Assembly (NCBI RefSeq): GCF_015624485.1
Contig: NZ_CP061378.1
Location: 6,014,001 to 6,078,000 of the forward strand
DNA length: 64,000 bases
Source: Bradyrhizobium genosp. L
GTDB lineage: Bacteria; Pseudomonadota; Alphaproteobacteria; Rhizobiales; Xanthobacteraceae
Direction: 5' to 3'
Below are positions 9,124 to 18,798 of the stretch, piece by piece; the first letter of the stretch is position 1; each line of letters begins with the position of its first letter. Position numbers and translations under genes: made by a program. The notes beneath the pieces are model-generated. The model was not told where the DNA came from and made no database searches. It worked only from the letters and a program-made list of their open reading frames with translations.

Positions 9124-10800
9124 TCACCTCAGGGTCGTGACGCGGAGAATTTCGGCGGGCGACGTCAGGCCGGCGCGGCATTTGGCAATGCCGTCGTCGA
9201 GCATCGTGGTCATGCCCGCGCGGATCGCCATGGCGTCGATCTTCAAACCATCGGTGCGCTCGCCGATCAATTCGCGCAGCTCGTCGGACAGTTCGAGCAG
9301 CTCGAACACGCCGAGCCGGCCGCGATAGCCGGTTCCGCCGCAGCGTTCGCAGCCGCACGGCTCGTGCACGCTCTCGCCGGCACGGAAGCCGAGCGAGCCG
9401 AGCCGCGGATCATCAGTGAAATCGGCCGCCACCAGCGGCCGTGCGGTCTTGCAGCGCTCGCAAAGCTGGCGAACCAGGCGCTGCGCGATCACGCCGCGCA
9501 GCACCGAGCGCAGCAGGTAGCCCTCGACGCCGAGGTCGAGCATGCGCGGCACCGCGGCCGCCGCGGTTTCGGTGTGCAGCGTCGTCAGCACCAGATGGCC
9601 GGTCAGCGCCGCATGCACCGCGACATGCGCGGTCTCGGTGTCACGGATTTCACCGACCATGATTACATCGGGGTCCTGGCGCACGAAGGAGCGCAGCGCG
9701 GTCGCGAAGGTCAGGCCGATCGCCGGCTTGATCTGGGACTGGTTGACGCCCGGGATCTCGTATTCGACGGGATCCTCGACGGTCAGGATCTTGCGGGTCG
9801 GCTCGTTGAGGATCGAGAGGATGGTCGCAAGCGTCGTGGTCTTGCCGCTGCCGGTCGGCCCGGTGATCACGATCATGCCGTGCGGCAGCTTGAGCAGCCG
9901 CCGCAGCCTGGTTTCGTCCGATGTCGCGAAGCCGAGCTTGTCCACAACCAGGAGGCCGCGGTCCTTGGGCAGGATACGGATGACGCAGGCCTCGCCGTGC
10001 TGGGTCGGCATGATCGCGACGCGGATATCGATATCGGCGCGCCCGGCGCGCAGCCGCGCCGCGCCGTCCTGCGGCAGCCGGCGTTCGGCGATGTTGAGAT
10101 TGGCGATGATCTTGATGCGGGAGACCACCGCCTGCGGCAGCACACCCGACAGCGCGGAGACCGGCCGCAGCAAGCCGTCGATCCGCAGCCGCACCGTCAG
10201 CCCGGAGCTGAAGGGCTCGATGTGGATGTCACTGGCGCGAAGCTCGACCGCCTTTTCAAGCAGGTCGTTGACGGCGCGGACCACCGGCGCGCCGCTCGCG
10301 AGATCGCGCAGGCTTTCGATGTCGTCCTCGCGCGGCAGTGCTGCCGCCGGTTCGGCTGCGTGGCTCTCGGTGGCATGAAAGCTCTGGTTCAGCGCGACCG
10401 CGACGTCTTCCGACGACGCAACTTTGATGGTGATGCCGTCGCCGAGCACGATCTGCGCCGCGCGCTGGGTGGCCTGATCGGTCGGGTCGACGATCGCGAG
10501 AACGTTCGATCCATCCGCCGCCGTGCAGGGATAGACCATGGTTTCGCGCAGGAAGCGCGGCGAGAACGAGGCGATCAGCGGCTGAGCCGCGATCATGTCC
10601 TGCAGCGTGATCCGCTCGAGCGCGAAGAAACGGGCGGCCTCGTCGGCAAACTCCGACGGCGAGAGGCTCGTGATCTCCCAAAGCTTCTGCTGGCGATAGT
10701 CGGCACCGCGTCCGGCCTGGTCGGGCGCCCCGTCGATCGGCGCGACGTGCTTGTTCTGACGGAGGTAGTCCACGAACTGCACGGACAGATCGTTGGCCAT
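9124..10800 (-). CDS. gspE: Type II secretion ATPase GspE
   Basis: A 558-residue cytoplasmic AAA-type secretion ATPase. It shows Walker A (GPTGSGKTTT), the Asp box, Walker B (VGEIRDTETA) and a zinc-type four-cysteine element (CERC and CERCGGTGYRG) typical of GspE. The start at 10800 (MANDLSVQF) was chosen over an ORF extended to 11034, whose extra residues look non-coding. It is the first gene of the minus-strand operon; the promoter should lie in 10801-11146, shared with divergent gspD. Confidence 0.92.
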   Translation of the reverse strand: MANDLSVQFVDYLRQNKHVAPIDGAPDQAGRGADYRQQKLWEITSLSPSEFADEAARFFALERITLQDMIAAQPLIASFSPRFLRETMVYPCTAADGSNVLAIVDPTDQATQRAAQIVLGDGITIKVASSEDVAVALNQSFHATESHAAEPAAALPREDDIESLRDLASGAPVVRAVNDLLEKAVELRASDIHIEPFSSGLTVRLRIDGLLRPVSALSGVLPQAVVSRIKIIANLNIAERRLPQDGAARLRAGRADIDIRVAIMPTQHGEACVIRILPKDRGLLVVDKLGFATSDETRLRRLLKLPHGMIVITGPTGSGKTTTLATILSILNEPTRKILTVEDPVEYEIPGVNQSQIKPAIGLTFATALRSFVRQDPDVIMVGEIRDTETAHVAVHAALTGHLVLTTLHTETAAAAVPRMLDLGVEGYLLRSVLRGVIAQRLVRQLCERCKTARPLVAADFTDDPRLGSLGFRAGESVHEPCGCERCGGTGYRGRLGVFELLELSDELRELIGERTDGLKIDAMAIRAGMTTMLDDGIAKCRAGLTSPAEILRVTTLR

Positions 10801-11146
10801 TCTTGTTGTCCCGTCATACTTGTTTGGCGATCGGCTCACGCCGCGTTTGCGGATCGGCTCGCACCGCGACATCGGCCTGCGCTCAGCCTCGGCTGTTATC
10901 GATCCGAAGTATGACAGCTGTGCGAAGTCGGGATTCCCTCGCGCTTCAAGAAACTTTGAGACGAGGTCGCGTGTATCGCAACGATTTCGCTTCACAGTTG
11001 CGAAGATGCGATGCTGCACGAGCCCGAACGACAATCATGTAACCAATTTATTTCTGTCATGTTCGATCGCTAAGAGTCCGTTGGGCGCCCGGGGATCGAT
11101 CGTCTCGACAATCTGGAACTTCAGCCAGTCACAAGCGAAGGGCTTC
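10801..11146. promoter_or_regulatory. Divergent promoter region between gspE and gspD
   Basis: A 346-bp gap between the divergent starts. Direct-repeat-like stretches (gatcggctcacgccgcg and gatcggctcgcaccgcg) lie at about 10830-10868, and an inverted 9-mer (gtcatactt at 10813, aagtatgac at 10907) brackets them. No clear -35/-10 pair was assigned. It must hold the promoters of both T2SS units. Confidence 0.45.
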
Positions 11147-13522
11147 ATGCAACGCGTAAGCATACTCGGCCGCCGCCCGGCGATCCGTGGCGGCCTTGGT
11201 GCGGCATTCGTCCTGATGTCGCTGGGATTGCTCGCGTCCTGCAATTCCGCGACCGTCGGCGAGAGCGTGGATGCGTCCCAGCTCGACATCACCGATAAGG
11301 TTCGCTCGCTGGATCTGTCGCCGAAGCAGCCGCAACAGACAGGTGGCGTCGCAACCGCCGCCGGCCAGAGCGGCACGGTTCGCGCGGCGATGTATGAAGG
11401 CTCCGAGGTGACGGCCGTGTCCGACGAGCGGCCGCAGCCATCGTCCAGCGGCCAGGGATTCGACCTCAACTTCGAGAACACGCCGGTCGCGACCGTCGCC
11501 AAGGTCGTGCTCGGCGACATCCTGCATACCGGCTACACGATCGATCCACGGGTGCAGGGCACGGTCAGCCTGGTCTCGGTGCACCCGGTGCCGAAGTCGG
11601 ACATGGTGTTCGTGCTGGAGAATGCGCTGCGGCTGAGCGGCGTCGTGCTACTGCACGACACCACCGGCTATCGCCTGACGCCGCTCGGCGACGCGGTCGG
11701 CGGCGGCCATGTCGACGCCGCGGCCGCCAATCCCGAAGCGGGCTTCGGCGTCTCGGTGGTTCCGTTACAATATGTGTCGGCGCAGACGCTGCTGAAGCTG
11801 ACCGACAGCTTTGCCACGAGAGCCGGCGCCGTGCGCGCCGACACCGCGCGGAACCTGTTGCTGATCCAGGGCACCGGCGCCGAGCGCCGCAGCGCGGTCG
11901 ACACCGTGCTGAGCTTCGATGTCGACTGGATGCGCGGCCAGTCGGTCGGCATCTTCCCGATCGCGAGCGGCCCGCCGGCGCCTTTGATCGCCGAGCTGGA
12001 GAAGATCGTCGATTCCGGCGAGAACGGCTTGAGCCAGAACCTGATCAAGTTCGTGCCGATCGCCCGCCTCAACGCGGTGATGGTGGTGAGCAAGAAGCCG
12101 GAGATGCTGCACACCGCCGCGACCTGGATCAAGCGGCTCGACCGCAACGACACCGCGCGAACCACCGTCCACGTCTACCGCGTCAAGTATGGCGACGCGC
12201 GCCAGATCGCGAAGGTGCTGACCGACATGTTCCTCGGCGGCTCGTCGTCCAGCCTGCTCGACAGTCCCGACAGCCAGCTCGCGCCGGGCTCCGGGAGCGC
12301 GTCGAGCTCAAGCGCCGATCGCCTGTCGCTGAACGGCAACAATTCGAGCTCGGGCACCAATGGCTTCGCATCCCGCAGCAGTCTCGGGACCAGCACGACT
12401 GCGGGCGGAATGAACGGCCAAGGCAACGGACTGGGCGGTGGGCAAGGCGGTGCCAACGTCAATCAGAACCAGGACAAGAACGCGGCGCTGGACAGCGGAC
12501 ACGGCTCGGGCGGCAACGGCCAGCCGATGATGCAGGACGTGCGGATCACGCCCGATGCCGTCAACAACAAGCTCCTGATCTATGCCGACCAGGCCAACTA
12601 TCGCATCATCGAGGCGACGCTGCTGCAGATCGACGAGCCGCAAACCCAGGTCGCGATCGACGCCACGATCGCCGAGGTCACGCTGAACAACTCGCTGTCC
12701 TACGGCGTGCAAACCTATCTCACCAGCCAGAACCTCGGCCTGAAGCCGAACACCGGCTCGATCCTCAATACCCAGGCGACCGCGGCGCCGGCGACCACGA
12801 CCGACGCGACCACAGGCGCCACCACCGTCGCGGGTTCGCTGACCAATGCCTTCATCAACCAGGCCTTCCCCGGCTTCAACTTCCTGATCGGAAACGCGAC
12901 GCAGCCAAGCCTGATCCTGGATGCGTTGCACGCCGTCACCAGCGTCAAGGTGCTCTCCAACCCGTCGCTGGTCGTGATCAACAACCAGGTGGCGACGCTG
13001 CAGGTCGGCGACGTCGTGCCGGTGTCGACCGGCAGCGCGACCGTCCTGACCACCAGCAACACCGTGGTCAACACCATCGACTATCGCAACACCGGCATCA
13101 TCCTGCGGGTCTCGCCGCGCGTCAGCGTCGACGGCACGGTGCGGCTCGACATCGAGCAGGAGATCTCCAACGTGCCGCAGACCAGCGCCAACAGCCTGAC
13201 GCCGACGGTGTCGGAGCGGCGGGTCAAGAGCCAGATCTCGGTCGCCAACGGCCAGACCGTGCTGCTGGCCGGCCTGATCAGCGAGCAGCAGAGCGGCACC
13301 CGCAACGCCATTCCGGTGATCGACCAGATCCCCGGTCTTGGCGACGCCTTCGGACATCAAAGCAACGCCACCCAGCGTACCGAGCTGATCATCTTCATCC
13401 GCCCGCAGATCATCCGCAACGGATCCGACGCCCGCAATGTCGCCGAGGAGCTCCGCTCGCGCCTGCGCGGCAACATCGCCACGACGACCAGCAACCAGGC
13501 CGTGACCACCAGCATGCATTGA
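11147..13522 (+). CDS. gspD: Type II secretion secretin GspD (lipoprotein)
   Basis: A 791-residue outer-membrane secretin. The leader ends LLASC, a lipobox, so the mature protein is probably lipidated and self-piloting. N0-N3 domains span about 100-560, then the secretin core with its VPV/STGS region and the C-terminal signature near VLLAGLISEQ and IPVIDQIPGLGD. A Ser/Gly/Asn-rich insert of about 100 residues (about 363-462) interrupts the N-domain region. The ATG at 11147 was chosen for the signal peptide; the ORF extends upstream without coding character. It lies alone on the plus strand, divergent from gspE-N. Confidence 0.92.
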   Translation: MQRVSILGRRPAIRGGLGAAFVLMSLGLLASCNSATVGESVDASQLDITDKVRSLDLSPKQPQQTGGVATAAGQSGTVRAAMYEGSEVTAVSDERPQPSSSGQGFDLNFENTPVATVAKVVLGDILHTGYTIDPRVQGTVSLVSVHPVPKSDMVFVLENALRLSGVVLLHDTTGYRLTPLGDAVGGGHVDAAAANPEAGFGVSVVPLQYVSAQTLLKLTDSFATRAGAVRADTARNLLLIQGTGAERRSAVDTVLSFDVDWMRGQSVGIFPIASGPPAPLIAELEKIVDSGENGLSQNLIKFVPIARLNAVMVVSKKPEMLHTAATWIKRLDRNDTARTTVHVYRVKYGDARQIAKVLTDMFLGGSSSSLLDSPDSQLAPGSGSASSSSADRLSLNGNNSSSGTNGFASRSSLGTSTTAGGMNGQGNGLGGGQGGANVNQNQDKNAALDSGHGSGGNGQPMMQDVRITPDAVNNKLLIYADQANYRIIEATLLQIDEPQTQVAIDATIAEVTLNNSLSYGVQTYLTSQNLGLKPNTGSILNTQATAAPATTTDATTGATTVAGSLTNAFINQAFPGFNFLIGNATQPSLILDALHAVTSVKVLSNPSLVVINNQVATLQVGDVVPVSTGSATVLTTSNTVVNTIDYRNTGIILRVSPRVSVDGTVRLDIEQEISNVPQTSANSLTPTVSERRVKSQISVANGQTVLLAGLISEQQSGTRNAIPVIDQIPGLGDAFGHQSNATQRTELIIFIRPQIIRNGSDARNVAEELRSRLRGNIATTTSNQAVTTSMH

Positions 13523-13672
13523 GCTGGGCCGCGAGCGACGGCCGATTTTCCAGGTCCAGCGCGGCCGATCGAAAAATCGGCTAGCCGGGACCCGGAATTC
13601 GGCGAGCCAGCACCGGATTCCGATGGCAAGAATGGGCAGAGATCGCCCACCGCCCCACGCTGGAGACCGTCG

Positions 13673-15690
13673 ATGCCCCTGCGCAAGCACCGGATCAAGG
13701 GTTTGCTTAAACTGTCCTGCGCGCTGATCCTCTTGGTATTGGCGGCAAGACCGGCAGCGTCCGACGACCTGACGCAGGCTGGCGATCCGGCGTCGCTCGG
13801 CTTCTCGGCGGCGCGGTTGGCGCGGATCGCGCCCTGGTACCTGGCGCGCTTCGACAGCTTCCCGCCATCTGAGGGTCTCCTCCCCGGCGCCGTCATCGCC
13901 ATCGCCAAGGGCGGCAAGCTGGCTTATCTGCAAGCGATCGGATTCCAGGACCGCGCCAAGACGATCCCGATGAAGACTAATTCGATCTTCTGGATCGCCT
14001 CGATGACCAAGCCGGTGACAAGCGTCGCCGCGATGATCCTGGTCGATGAGGGCAAGCTCGAACTCGATGCCCCCGTCGCCCGCTATCTGCCCGAGCTCGC
14101 CGAGATGCGGGTCGCATTCCAGAAGATCGATGCGAGCGGTAAGGCCGAATATGGCTCCGAACCGCCGAAACGAGCGATGACGGTTCGCGATCTGCTGCGT
14201 CACACCTCCGGCTTGATCTACCCGGAGCTCGACTTTGCCTATCCGGAACGCGGCCTCGCGAACCCGGCGGCGGAAGCCGGGATTCGCACCATCCACATGC
14301 TGTATGGCTGGAAGGCGGTGTTCCGACGCGATAAGACGCTGGCGGATTTCGTCTCCAGCCTGGCTGGTTTGCCGCTCGCCCATCAGCCCGGCGAGGTCCA
14401 TGAATATGGCTGGAACGCCGACGTGCTGGGCCGGGTCGTCGAGGTGGCGTCCGGCCAGCCGCTCGACCAATTCCTGCAGAGCCGCATATTTGCGCCGCTG
14501 CAAATGGTCGACACCGGCTTTGACGTGCCGAAGGAGAAGCTCGACCGTTTGGTCGATTCGCCGATGCCGCAACGGCCGCCGATCTGGGACGTGTCACGAC
14601 ACCACCAAAACTGTTTTCCGGCGGCGGCGGGCTGGTTTCGACCGCGCCCGACTATGTCCGCTTCTGCCAGATGCTCTTGAATGGCGGCGAGCTCGATAGC
14701 GTACGCGTGCTCAGCGCGGAAGCGGTGAAGCAGATGACGACCAATGCGCTGCCGCCGGATGTCCGCATCTTCGGCGGCGACGAGGTCGGCAGCCGCGCCG
14801 GGACGACCTTCGGGCTCGGCTTCGGCATTCGGACTGATCCTGTCCATGGCTGGATCCCGGGCGCGCCCGGGAGCTTTTCGTGGGCCGGATATTGGGGCAC
14901 CTATTTCTGGGTCGATCCCGCCGAAAGATTGATCGGCGTGCAGATGATCCAGGCGACGCCGGGCAGCAAGGCGCGCGGAGCATTGGTGTCGCGTGGGATC
15001 AATCATCTGACCTATGGCGCATTGGCGATCCCTGCGCTGTCCTCCTCTCCGGCGGCACCGATAACCTTGAGCCCCGAGGCGCTTGCCGAATATGCCGGGA
15101 CCTATGATTTCGGCGGTACGGTGAGCGCGCGCGACAGGCAGGGCCTGGCCGATGGCAAGAACGGTTGGCTTGGCATCGAGGCTTTTGTCGGCATGGGGGA
15201 GGATGGCTTGAAGATCAACAAGCCGACGCCGGGCAGTCCTGCGACCAAGGCCGGCGTGACGGCAGGTGACGTCATCACCGAACTCGACGGCGGGCCGCTC
15301 AAGGGCCTGCCGCTCGCCGATGTGTTGGCCAGGCTGCGCGGCGCGGCCAACACCGCGGTCAGGATGAAGATCGTCCATGGGGGGCAGGATGGCGCAAGCG
15401 AGCTCAGCGTGGTGCGAGCCGCCTACCGGGTCAATGTCGTCCAGCTTCAGCTTCGCGTCGAACAAGGCAAGCTCGTCGCGGAAGCGACGGGGACCTGGCC
15501 GATCCTCGAATTCGAGAAGAGCAAGGTCGTGCCGCTGGTGGCAACATCGAGCAACGAATTCATCGTGGACGACGACGATCACACCCGGATCGCCTTCGTC
15601 AGGGATGCGGCGGGCAAGGTCTCCGGGCTGACATTGAATCCCGGAGCCTGGGAGCAGAACGCGGCGCTGCTCGCGCCGGCGGCGAAATAG
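13673..15690 (+). pseudogene. Frameshifted serine beta-lactamase/esterase with C-terminal PDZ domain
   Basis: A single protein split between two frames. The 5' part (13673 to about 14600) has a signal peptide and the SxxK motif SMTK in [11 protein letters not shown], typical of class C beta-lactamase/DD-peptidase-like esterases. The 3' part (about 14599-15690) continues in another frame with [13 protein letters not shown] and QMLLNGGEL, the expected next block of the family, then a PDZ-like domain (about 15160-15400). The shift lies at about 14595-14600, where one base is missing or two are extra. Either the gene is broken or the sequence has an error; everything else looks intact. Confidence 0.8.
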
Positions 15691-15734
15691 GCGATCCGCC
15701 ATCCGGATCGTCGACTACCCGACTGCGATCCGCC

Positions 15735-16178
15735 TCAGCCGATCGAGAGGCCGCTGCGCATGATTTGCTCGAGCCATGCCGCAAAGCGCGGATGCCGCGC
15801 AAACCGGCCTTGCAGCGTCATCAATTCCTGCTGGAACACCGGCAGCGACAGAACTCTTTCAATGTCGGGCTCCCTGATCTTCCAGATCGCCGGCGGAATG
15901 AAGCCATGCACATAGAGCTCATAGAGCTCGAAGATCGAGTGGATCACTTCATGCACGATCCGGCGATCCTCGAACGTCAGCTCCGAGGCGGCGGACGCGT
16001 CGAGGAATGCGCTGATCGGCAGCCGGCGCCGCAGATCGGAAATGCGGTCGGAATATCTGAGGAAGATATCGGCGCCGAGCCGCCGGTTGTTGGTGTGCAA
16101 CGCGGTGTAGATCGCCGTGACGCCGACCATGATGGTCCCGAGCGTCATGAATTTGAGGATATGGTCGAGCACCGCCAT
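15735..16178 (-). CDS. Membrane-anchored hypothetical protein
   Basis: A 147-residue protein with one N-terminal transmembrane helix (about 8-26) and an Arg/Glu-rich helical cytoplasmic part. I do not recognise the family. The start at 16178 was chosen because a GGAG ribosome site lies just upstream; a longer ORF to 16235 lacks one. It is convergent with the broken beta-lactamase gene and shows no operon partner. Confidence 0.6.
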   Translation of the reverse strand: MAVLDHILKFMTLGTIMVGVTAIYTALHTNNRRLGADIFLRYSDRISDLRRRLPISAFLDASAASELTFEDRRIVHEVIHSIFELYELYVHGFIPPAIWKIREPDIERVLSLPVFQQELMTLQGRFARHPRFAAWLEQIMRSGLSIG

Positions 16179-16295
16179 GTCTCCTTTCGGCCCCGTTGCC
16201 GGATCACGCGGAAAGCCGCAAGCGATCCCAGCCAAGCATCTTCATGCCGGAGACAGGCGGCTGTTGTCGAGACGGTGCATCCCGACACGCTCGGC

Positions 16296-16412
16296 GTCGT
16301 CCCTGCGAAAGGCCCCATAACCGCCGAAGGTCATTGTTGCGCGGCGCTGCAACGACGATCCCGTTCACAACATCCGCCGCAGCGTATGGGTGTCTGCTTT
16401 CGCAGGGACGAC
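16296..16412. repeat. REP-like inverted repeat
   Basis: A 16-bp perfect inverted repeat: gtcgtccctgcgaaag (16296-16311) and its complement (16397-16412), separated by 85 bp. The same core recurs, slightly changed, at 40222-40345. Such palindromes are common dispersed repeats in Bradyrhizobium-type genomes. It sits between the hypothetical gene and the GST gene, near the end of the latter. Confidence 0.7.
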
Positions 16413-16438
16413 AGCTTTGTGGGCGGCGCCGGCGTCGT

Positions 16439-17092
16439 TCAGCTGGCGGCCGGCGCCGTCAGCGCAAGCTGCTGCTTCACGCTCGGGCGCGCCTGCATCC
16501 TTGCGTACCAATCGCGCAGCGCGGCGCACTCGGTCGGCACCGGCAGCTTCACCAGCGCGGCGAAGATCAGGCCTGCGATGACCGTGATGTCGGCCATCGA
16601 GAACGCCGCACCGGCGATGAATGGCTGGTCTTGCAGAACCCCGTCGAAATAGCGCATCCCCCGCACCGCCTTGTCGCGCTGGCGCAAGCCCCATTCGGCG
16701 TTCTGATAGATCTCGACGTCGGGCCCGAGCCCTGGCGTGCCGTGGTGGAAATAGGTGCTGATGGCGTCGAGCAGCTCCAGCTCGGCGCGCTTGTTCATCA
16801 TGTGGATCACGCCCTTGTCGCGCGGCGTGCGGCCGGTCAGCACAGGCGTACCGTCGAGCGCGTCCAGATATTCGGTGATCGCCGTGCACTCGGCGATGAA
16901 TGTGCCGTCGTCGAGTTCGAGCACGGGCAGCGTGCCCGAGTAGTTCTTGGCGAGGAAGTCGGGCCTCTTGTGCTCGCCCTTGCGCAGACTGACGGTGACG
17001 AACGCAACCTCGGACTGCAGGTTTTTCTCCGACAGCGCGATCCGGACGCGGGCCGGATATGGACCGGTTGGCCAGTCGTGAATCTTCATCAT
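16439..17092 (-). CDS. Glutathione S-transferase family protein
   Basis: About 217 residues. The N-terminal thioredoxin-like domain includes SGTLPVLELDDG and ECTAITEYL, the GSH-binding region, and is followed by an all-helical C-terminal domain with the conserved SMADITV motif. It probably conjugates or reduces electrophiles in the cytoplasm. The ATG at 17092 follows a GGAAGG site. It is divergent from a TetR-family gene, and two operator-like sequences lie between them, so the regulator probably controls this gene. The substrate cannot be inferred. Confidence 0.85.
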   Translation of the reverse strand: MMKIHDWPTGPYPARVRIALSEKNLQSEVAFVTVSLRKGEHKRPDFLAKNYSGTLPVLELDDGTFIAECTAITEYLDALDGTPVLTGRTPRDKGVIHMMNKRAELELLDAISTYFHHGTPGLGPDVEIYQNAEWGLRQRDKAVRGMRYFDGVLQDQPFIAGAAFSMADITVIAGLIFAALVKLPVPTECAALRDWYARMQARPSVKQQLALTAPAAS

Positions 17093-17105
17093 TTGCCTTC
17101 CTTCT

Positions 17106-17178
17106 CTACCTATCACTTGGTAGGTCGTGATTAGAGCTTCAAATCCGGACGGTCAAGGCCTATCTATCGGTTGGTAGA
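17106..17178. promoter_or_regulatory. Paired operator candidate for the TetR-type regulator
   Basis: Two copies of a 14-bp partial palindrome CTATCnnTTGGTAG at 17110-17123 and 17164-17177, spaced 54 bp start to start, differing only at the two central n positions. They lie between the divergent GST and TetR genes. The inner CTAyC/GrTAG half-sites are of the kind bound by TetR-family dimers. Inference: autoregulation plus control of the GST gene. Confidence 0.65.
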
Positions 17179-17205
17179 GAGTCGCGAAGTAATGAGGATC
17201 CCGGC

Positions 17206-17769
17206 GTGAGCATAAGTTCCAAGGAAGCGATCCTGGCCGCGGCCAAACGGACCGCGCAGGCACGCGGCTATGGCGGGCTCAACTTTCGCGATCTCGCCGA
17301 TGAGGTGGGCATCAAGGCCGCGAGCATCTACCATCACTTCCCGAGCAAGGCCGAGCTCGGCGCCGCAGTGGCGCGGCGGTACTGGATGGACACCGCGGCG
17401 GCACTCGAGGCGATGCTGGCCGAAGCCTCGGATCCCCTCGACTGCGTCAGGCGCTATCCCGACGTCTTTCGCAAGGCGCTGGCGAACGGCAATCGGATGT
17501 GCCTGAGCAGCTTCATGTCCGCGGAATATGACGACCTGCCGGACGCGGTGAAAACCGAGGTACAGGCCTTTGCCGACATCAACGTGGTATGGCTGAGCAG
17601 GGTTCTCTCCACGTCGGGGATCGTCGGTCCCAGGCAAAGCGAAGCGCGGGCGTGTGCCATCTTCGCCGCCGTCGCCGGCGCGCAACTGATGGCGCGAAGC
17701 CGCGCGGACATCGCACTCTACGACACGTTGATCGAAAGCTATCGCGTGGCGGGGCTGCTGCCGCGATGA
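17206..17769 (+). CDS. TetR/AcrR family transcriptional regulator
   Basis: A 187-residue regulator with an N-terminal helix-turn-helix (about 10-55; FRDLADEVGIKAASIYHHF) and a C-terminal ligand domain containing a SRADIAL segment. The start is GTG at 17206. It is divergent from the GST gene, with which it shares the paired operator sequences, so its inducer is probably an electrophile or toxic small molecule; this is inference. Confidence 0.9.
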   Translation: MSISSKEAILAAAKRTAQARGYGGLNFRDLADEVGIKAASIYHHFPSKAELGAAVARRYWMDTAAALEAMLAEASDPLDCVRRYPDVFRKALANGNRMCLSSFMSAEYDDLPDAVKTEVQAFADINVVWLSRVLSTSGIVGPRQSEARACAIFAAVAGAQLMARSRADIALYDTLIESYRVAGLLPR

Positions 17770-17772
17770 CCG

Positions 17773-18789
17773 TTACGATGTCTTGATCGGGCAGCGCGCG
17801 ATCGCCTTCAGCTCGCTCTCCATCTTGGCACGTGTGATGGCGACGAGCCGCGAAGCCAGATCGGCCTGCGCGCCCTGCGAATCGACCGGCAAACATGCGA
17901 TCAGTTCGGCATTTGCCGGTGACACGCCGCTCAGCGCTCCGCAAATGCCGGCCGCCATGCAGGCGATGGTATCGGCATCGCGGCCGAAATTGGCGCCGAG
18001 GCTGGCGGCCAATCGCGGATCGCCCTTGGCAAGGTGAACGATCGCGAGCGCGGCAGGAACCGTTTCGCGGCTGTCGCAGGCAATCCGCTGACGGAATGTC
18101 GCGTGATAGCGCTCGCGGAATGTCCGGTAGTCGGCGGCCTGATCGGCAAGTTCCAGTGCGGCTGCGATCAGAGCGAGCATGTCCCGGCCGCTCCATGGCT
18201 TCAGGTGAGCGGTCGACGCTGCGAGAACCGACCCGACCGTCGCCTCCGGCATCAGCGCTTCAGCGACCGCGGCGGCGATCGCTGCAGCACCGTCTTGGCA
18301 GAATGCAACGTCCGTCACGTGGAGCAGGCTTGCGATCTCCATGGCCTGCACGGCCGCGGCGCGCGGATTGCCGGCATTCACGATACCGACCGGCGCGATC
18401 GCCATCGCGGCGCTCGAGCTCGGCATCGTGCCCGCCGCAACCGTGCGCGGCAAATAGCCGTGACGCAGCTTGGCGGCCGCGTGCAGCACGGACGGAAAGA
18501 AACGCCCGACCTTGCTGCCGAAGATCATGCTGTGCCGATCGCGCCATTCCTCGGCCCAATGATCCGCATCGGCATAGCCGCCGGTCCGGATCAGCGCGAA
18601 CGCGATCAGATCGCGCATGATGGTGTCGTCGGTCCCATCGCCTTCGAACGAATCCACCCAGCAGAAGCGCGCCTCGATCTCCGCCGGCTCGAGATTTTCG
18701 GTCGGCGTGCCCATGGCGTCGCCGATCACGCCGAACGCGAGGCACGCAAGGACGTGGGCTTCAAACCGGCTGGAGCTATTGGCTTCCAT
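17773..18789 (-). CDS. ADP-ribosylglycohydrolase (DraG) family protein
   Basis: A 338-residue cytoplasmic protein with the family's metal-site motifs: GVIGDAMG near the N-terminus, DGTDDT at about 51-56 and the C-terminal GRDADTIA. Characterised members hydrolyse N- or O-glycosidic bonds of ADP-ribose. In sugar-transport gene clusters they may act on other ribosides or glycosides, an inference. Its stop is 3 bp from the convergent TetR gene; its start is 9 bp after the stop of the larger paralogue, so the two are cotranscribed. No ribosylated nitrogenase system (draT, nifH) is nearby, so DraG proper is unlikely. Confidence 0.8.
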   Translation of the reverse strand: MEANSSSRFEAHVLACLAFGVIGDAMGTPTENLEPAEIEARFCWVDSFEGDGTDDTIMRDLIAFALIRTGGYADADHWAEEWRDRHSMIFGSKVGRFFPSVLHAAAKLRHGYLPRTVAAGTMPSSSAAMAIAPVGIVNAGNPRAAAVQAMEIASLLHVTDVAFCQDGAAAIAAAVAEALMPEATVGSVLAASTAHLKPWSGRDMLALIAAALELADQAADYRTFRERYHATFRQRIACDSRETVPAALAIVHLAKGDPRLAASLGANFGRDADTIACMAAGICGALSGVSPANAELIACLPVDSQGAQADLASRLVAITRAKMESELKAIARCPIKTS

Positions 18790-18798
18790 GACTTGTCC

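Noticed and set aside
10801..11034. N-terminal extension of gspE to 11034
   Set aside because: Would fill the divergent promoter region; extra residues match nothing in GspE.
10793..11146. N-terminal extension of gspD upstream of 11147
   Set aside because: No coding character; the lipoprotein signal peptide starts at 11147.
17773..18789. DraG of nitrogenase regulation
   Set aside because: No draT or nif genes nearby; neighbours are a LacI regulator and a sugar-type importer.
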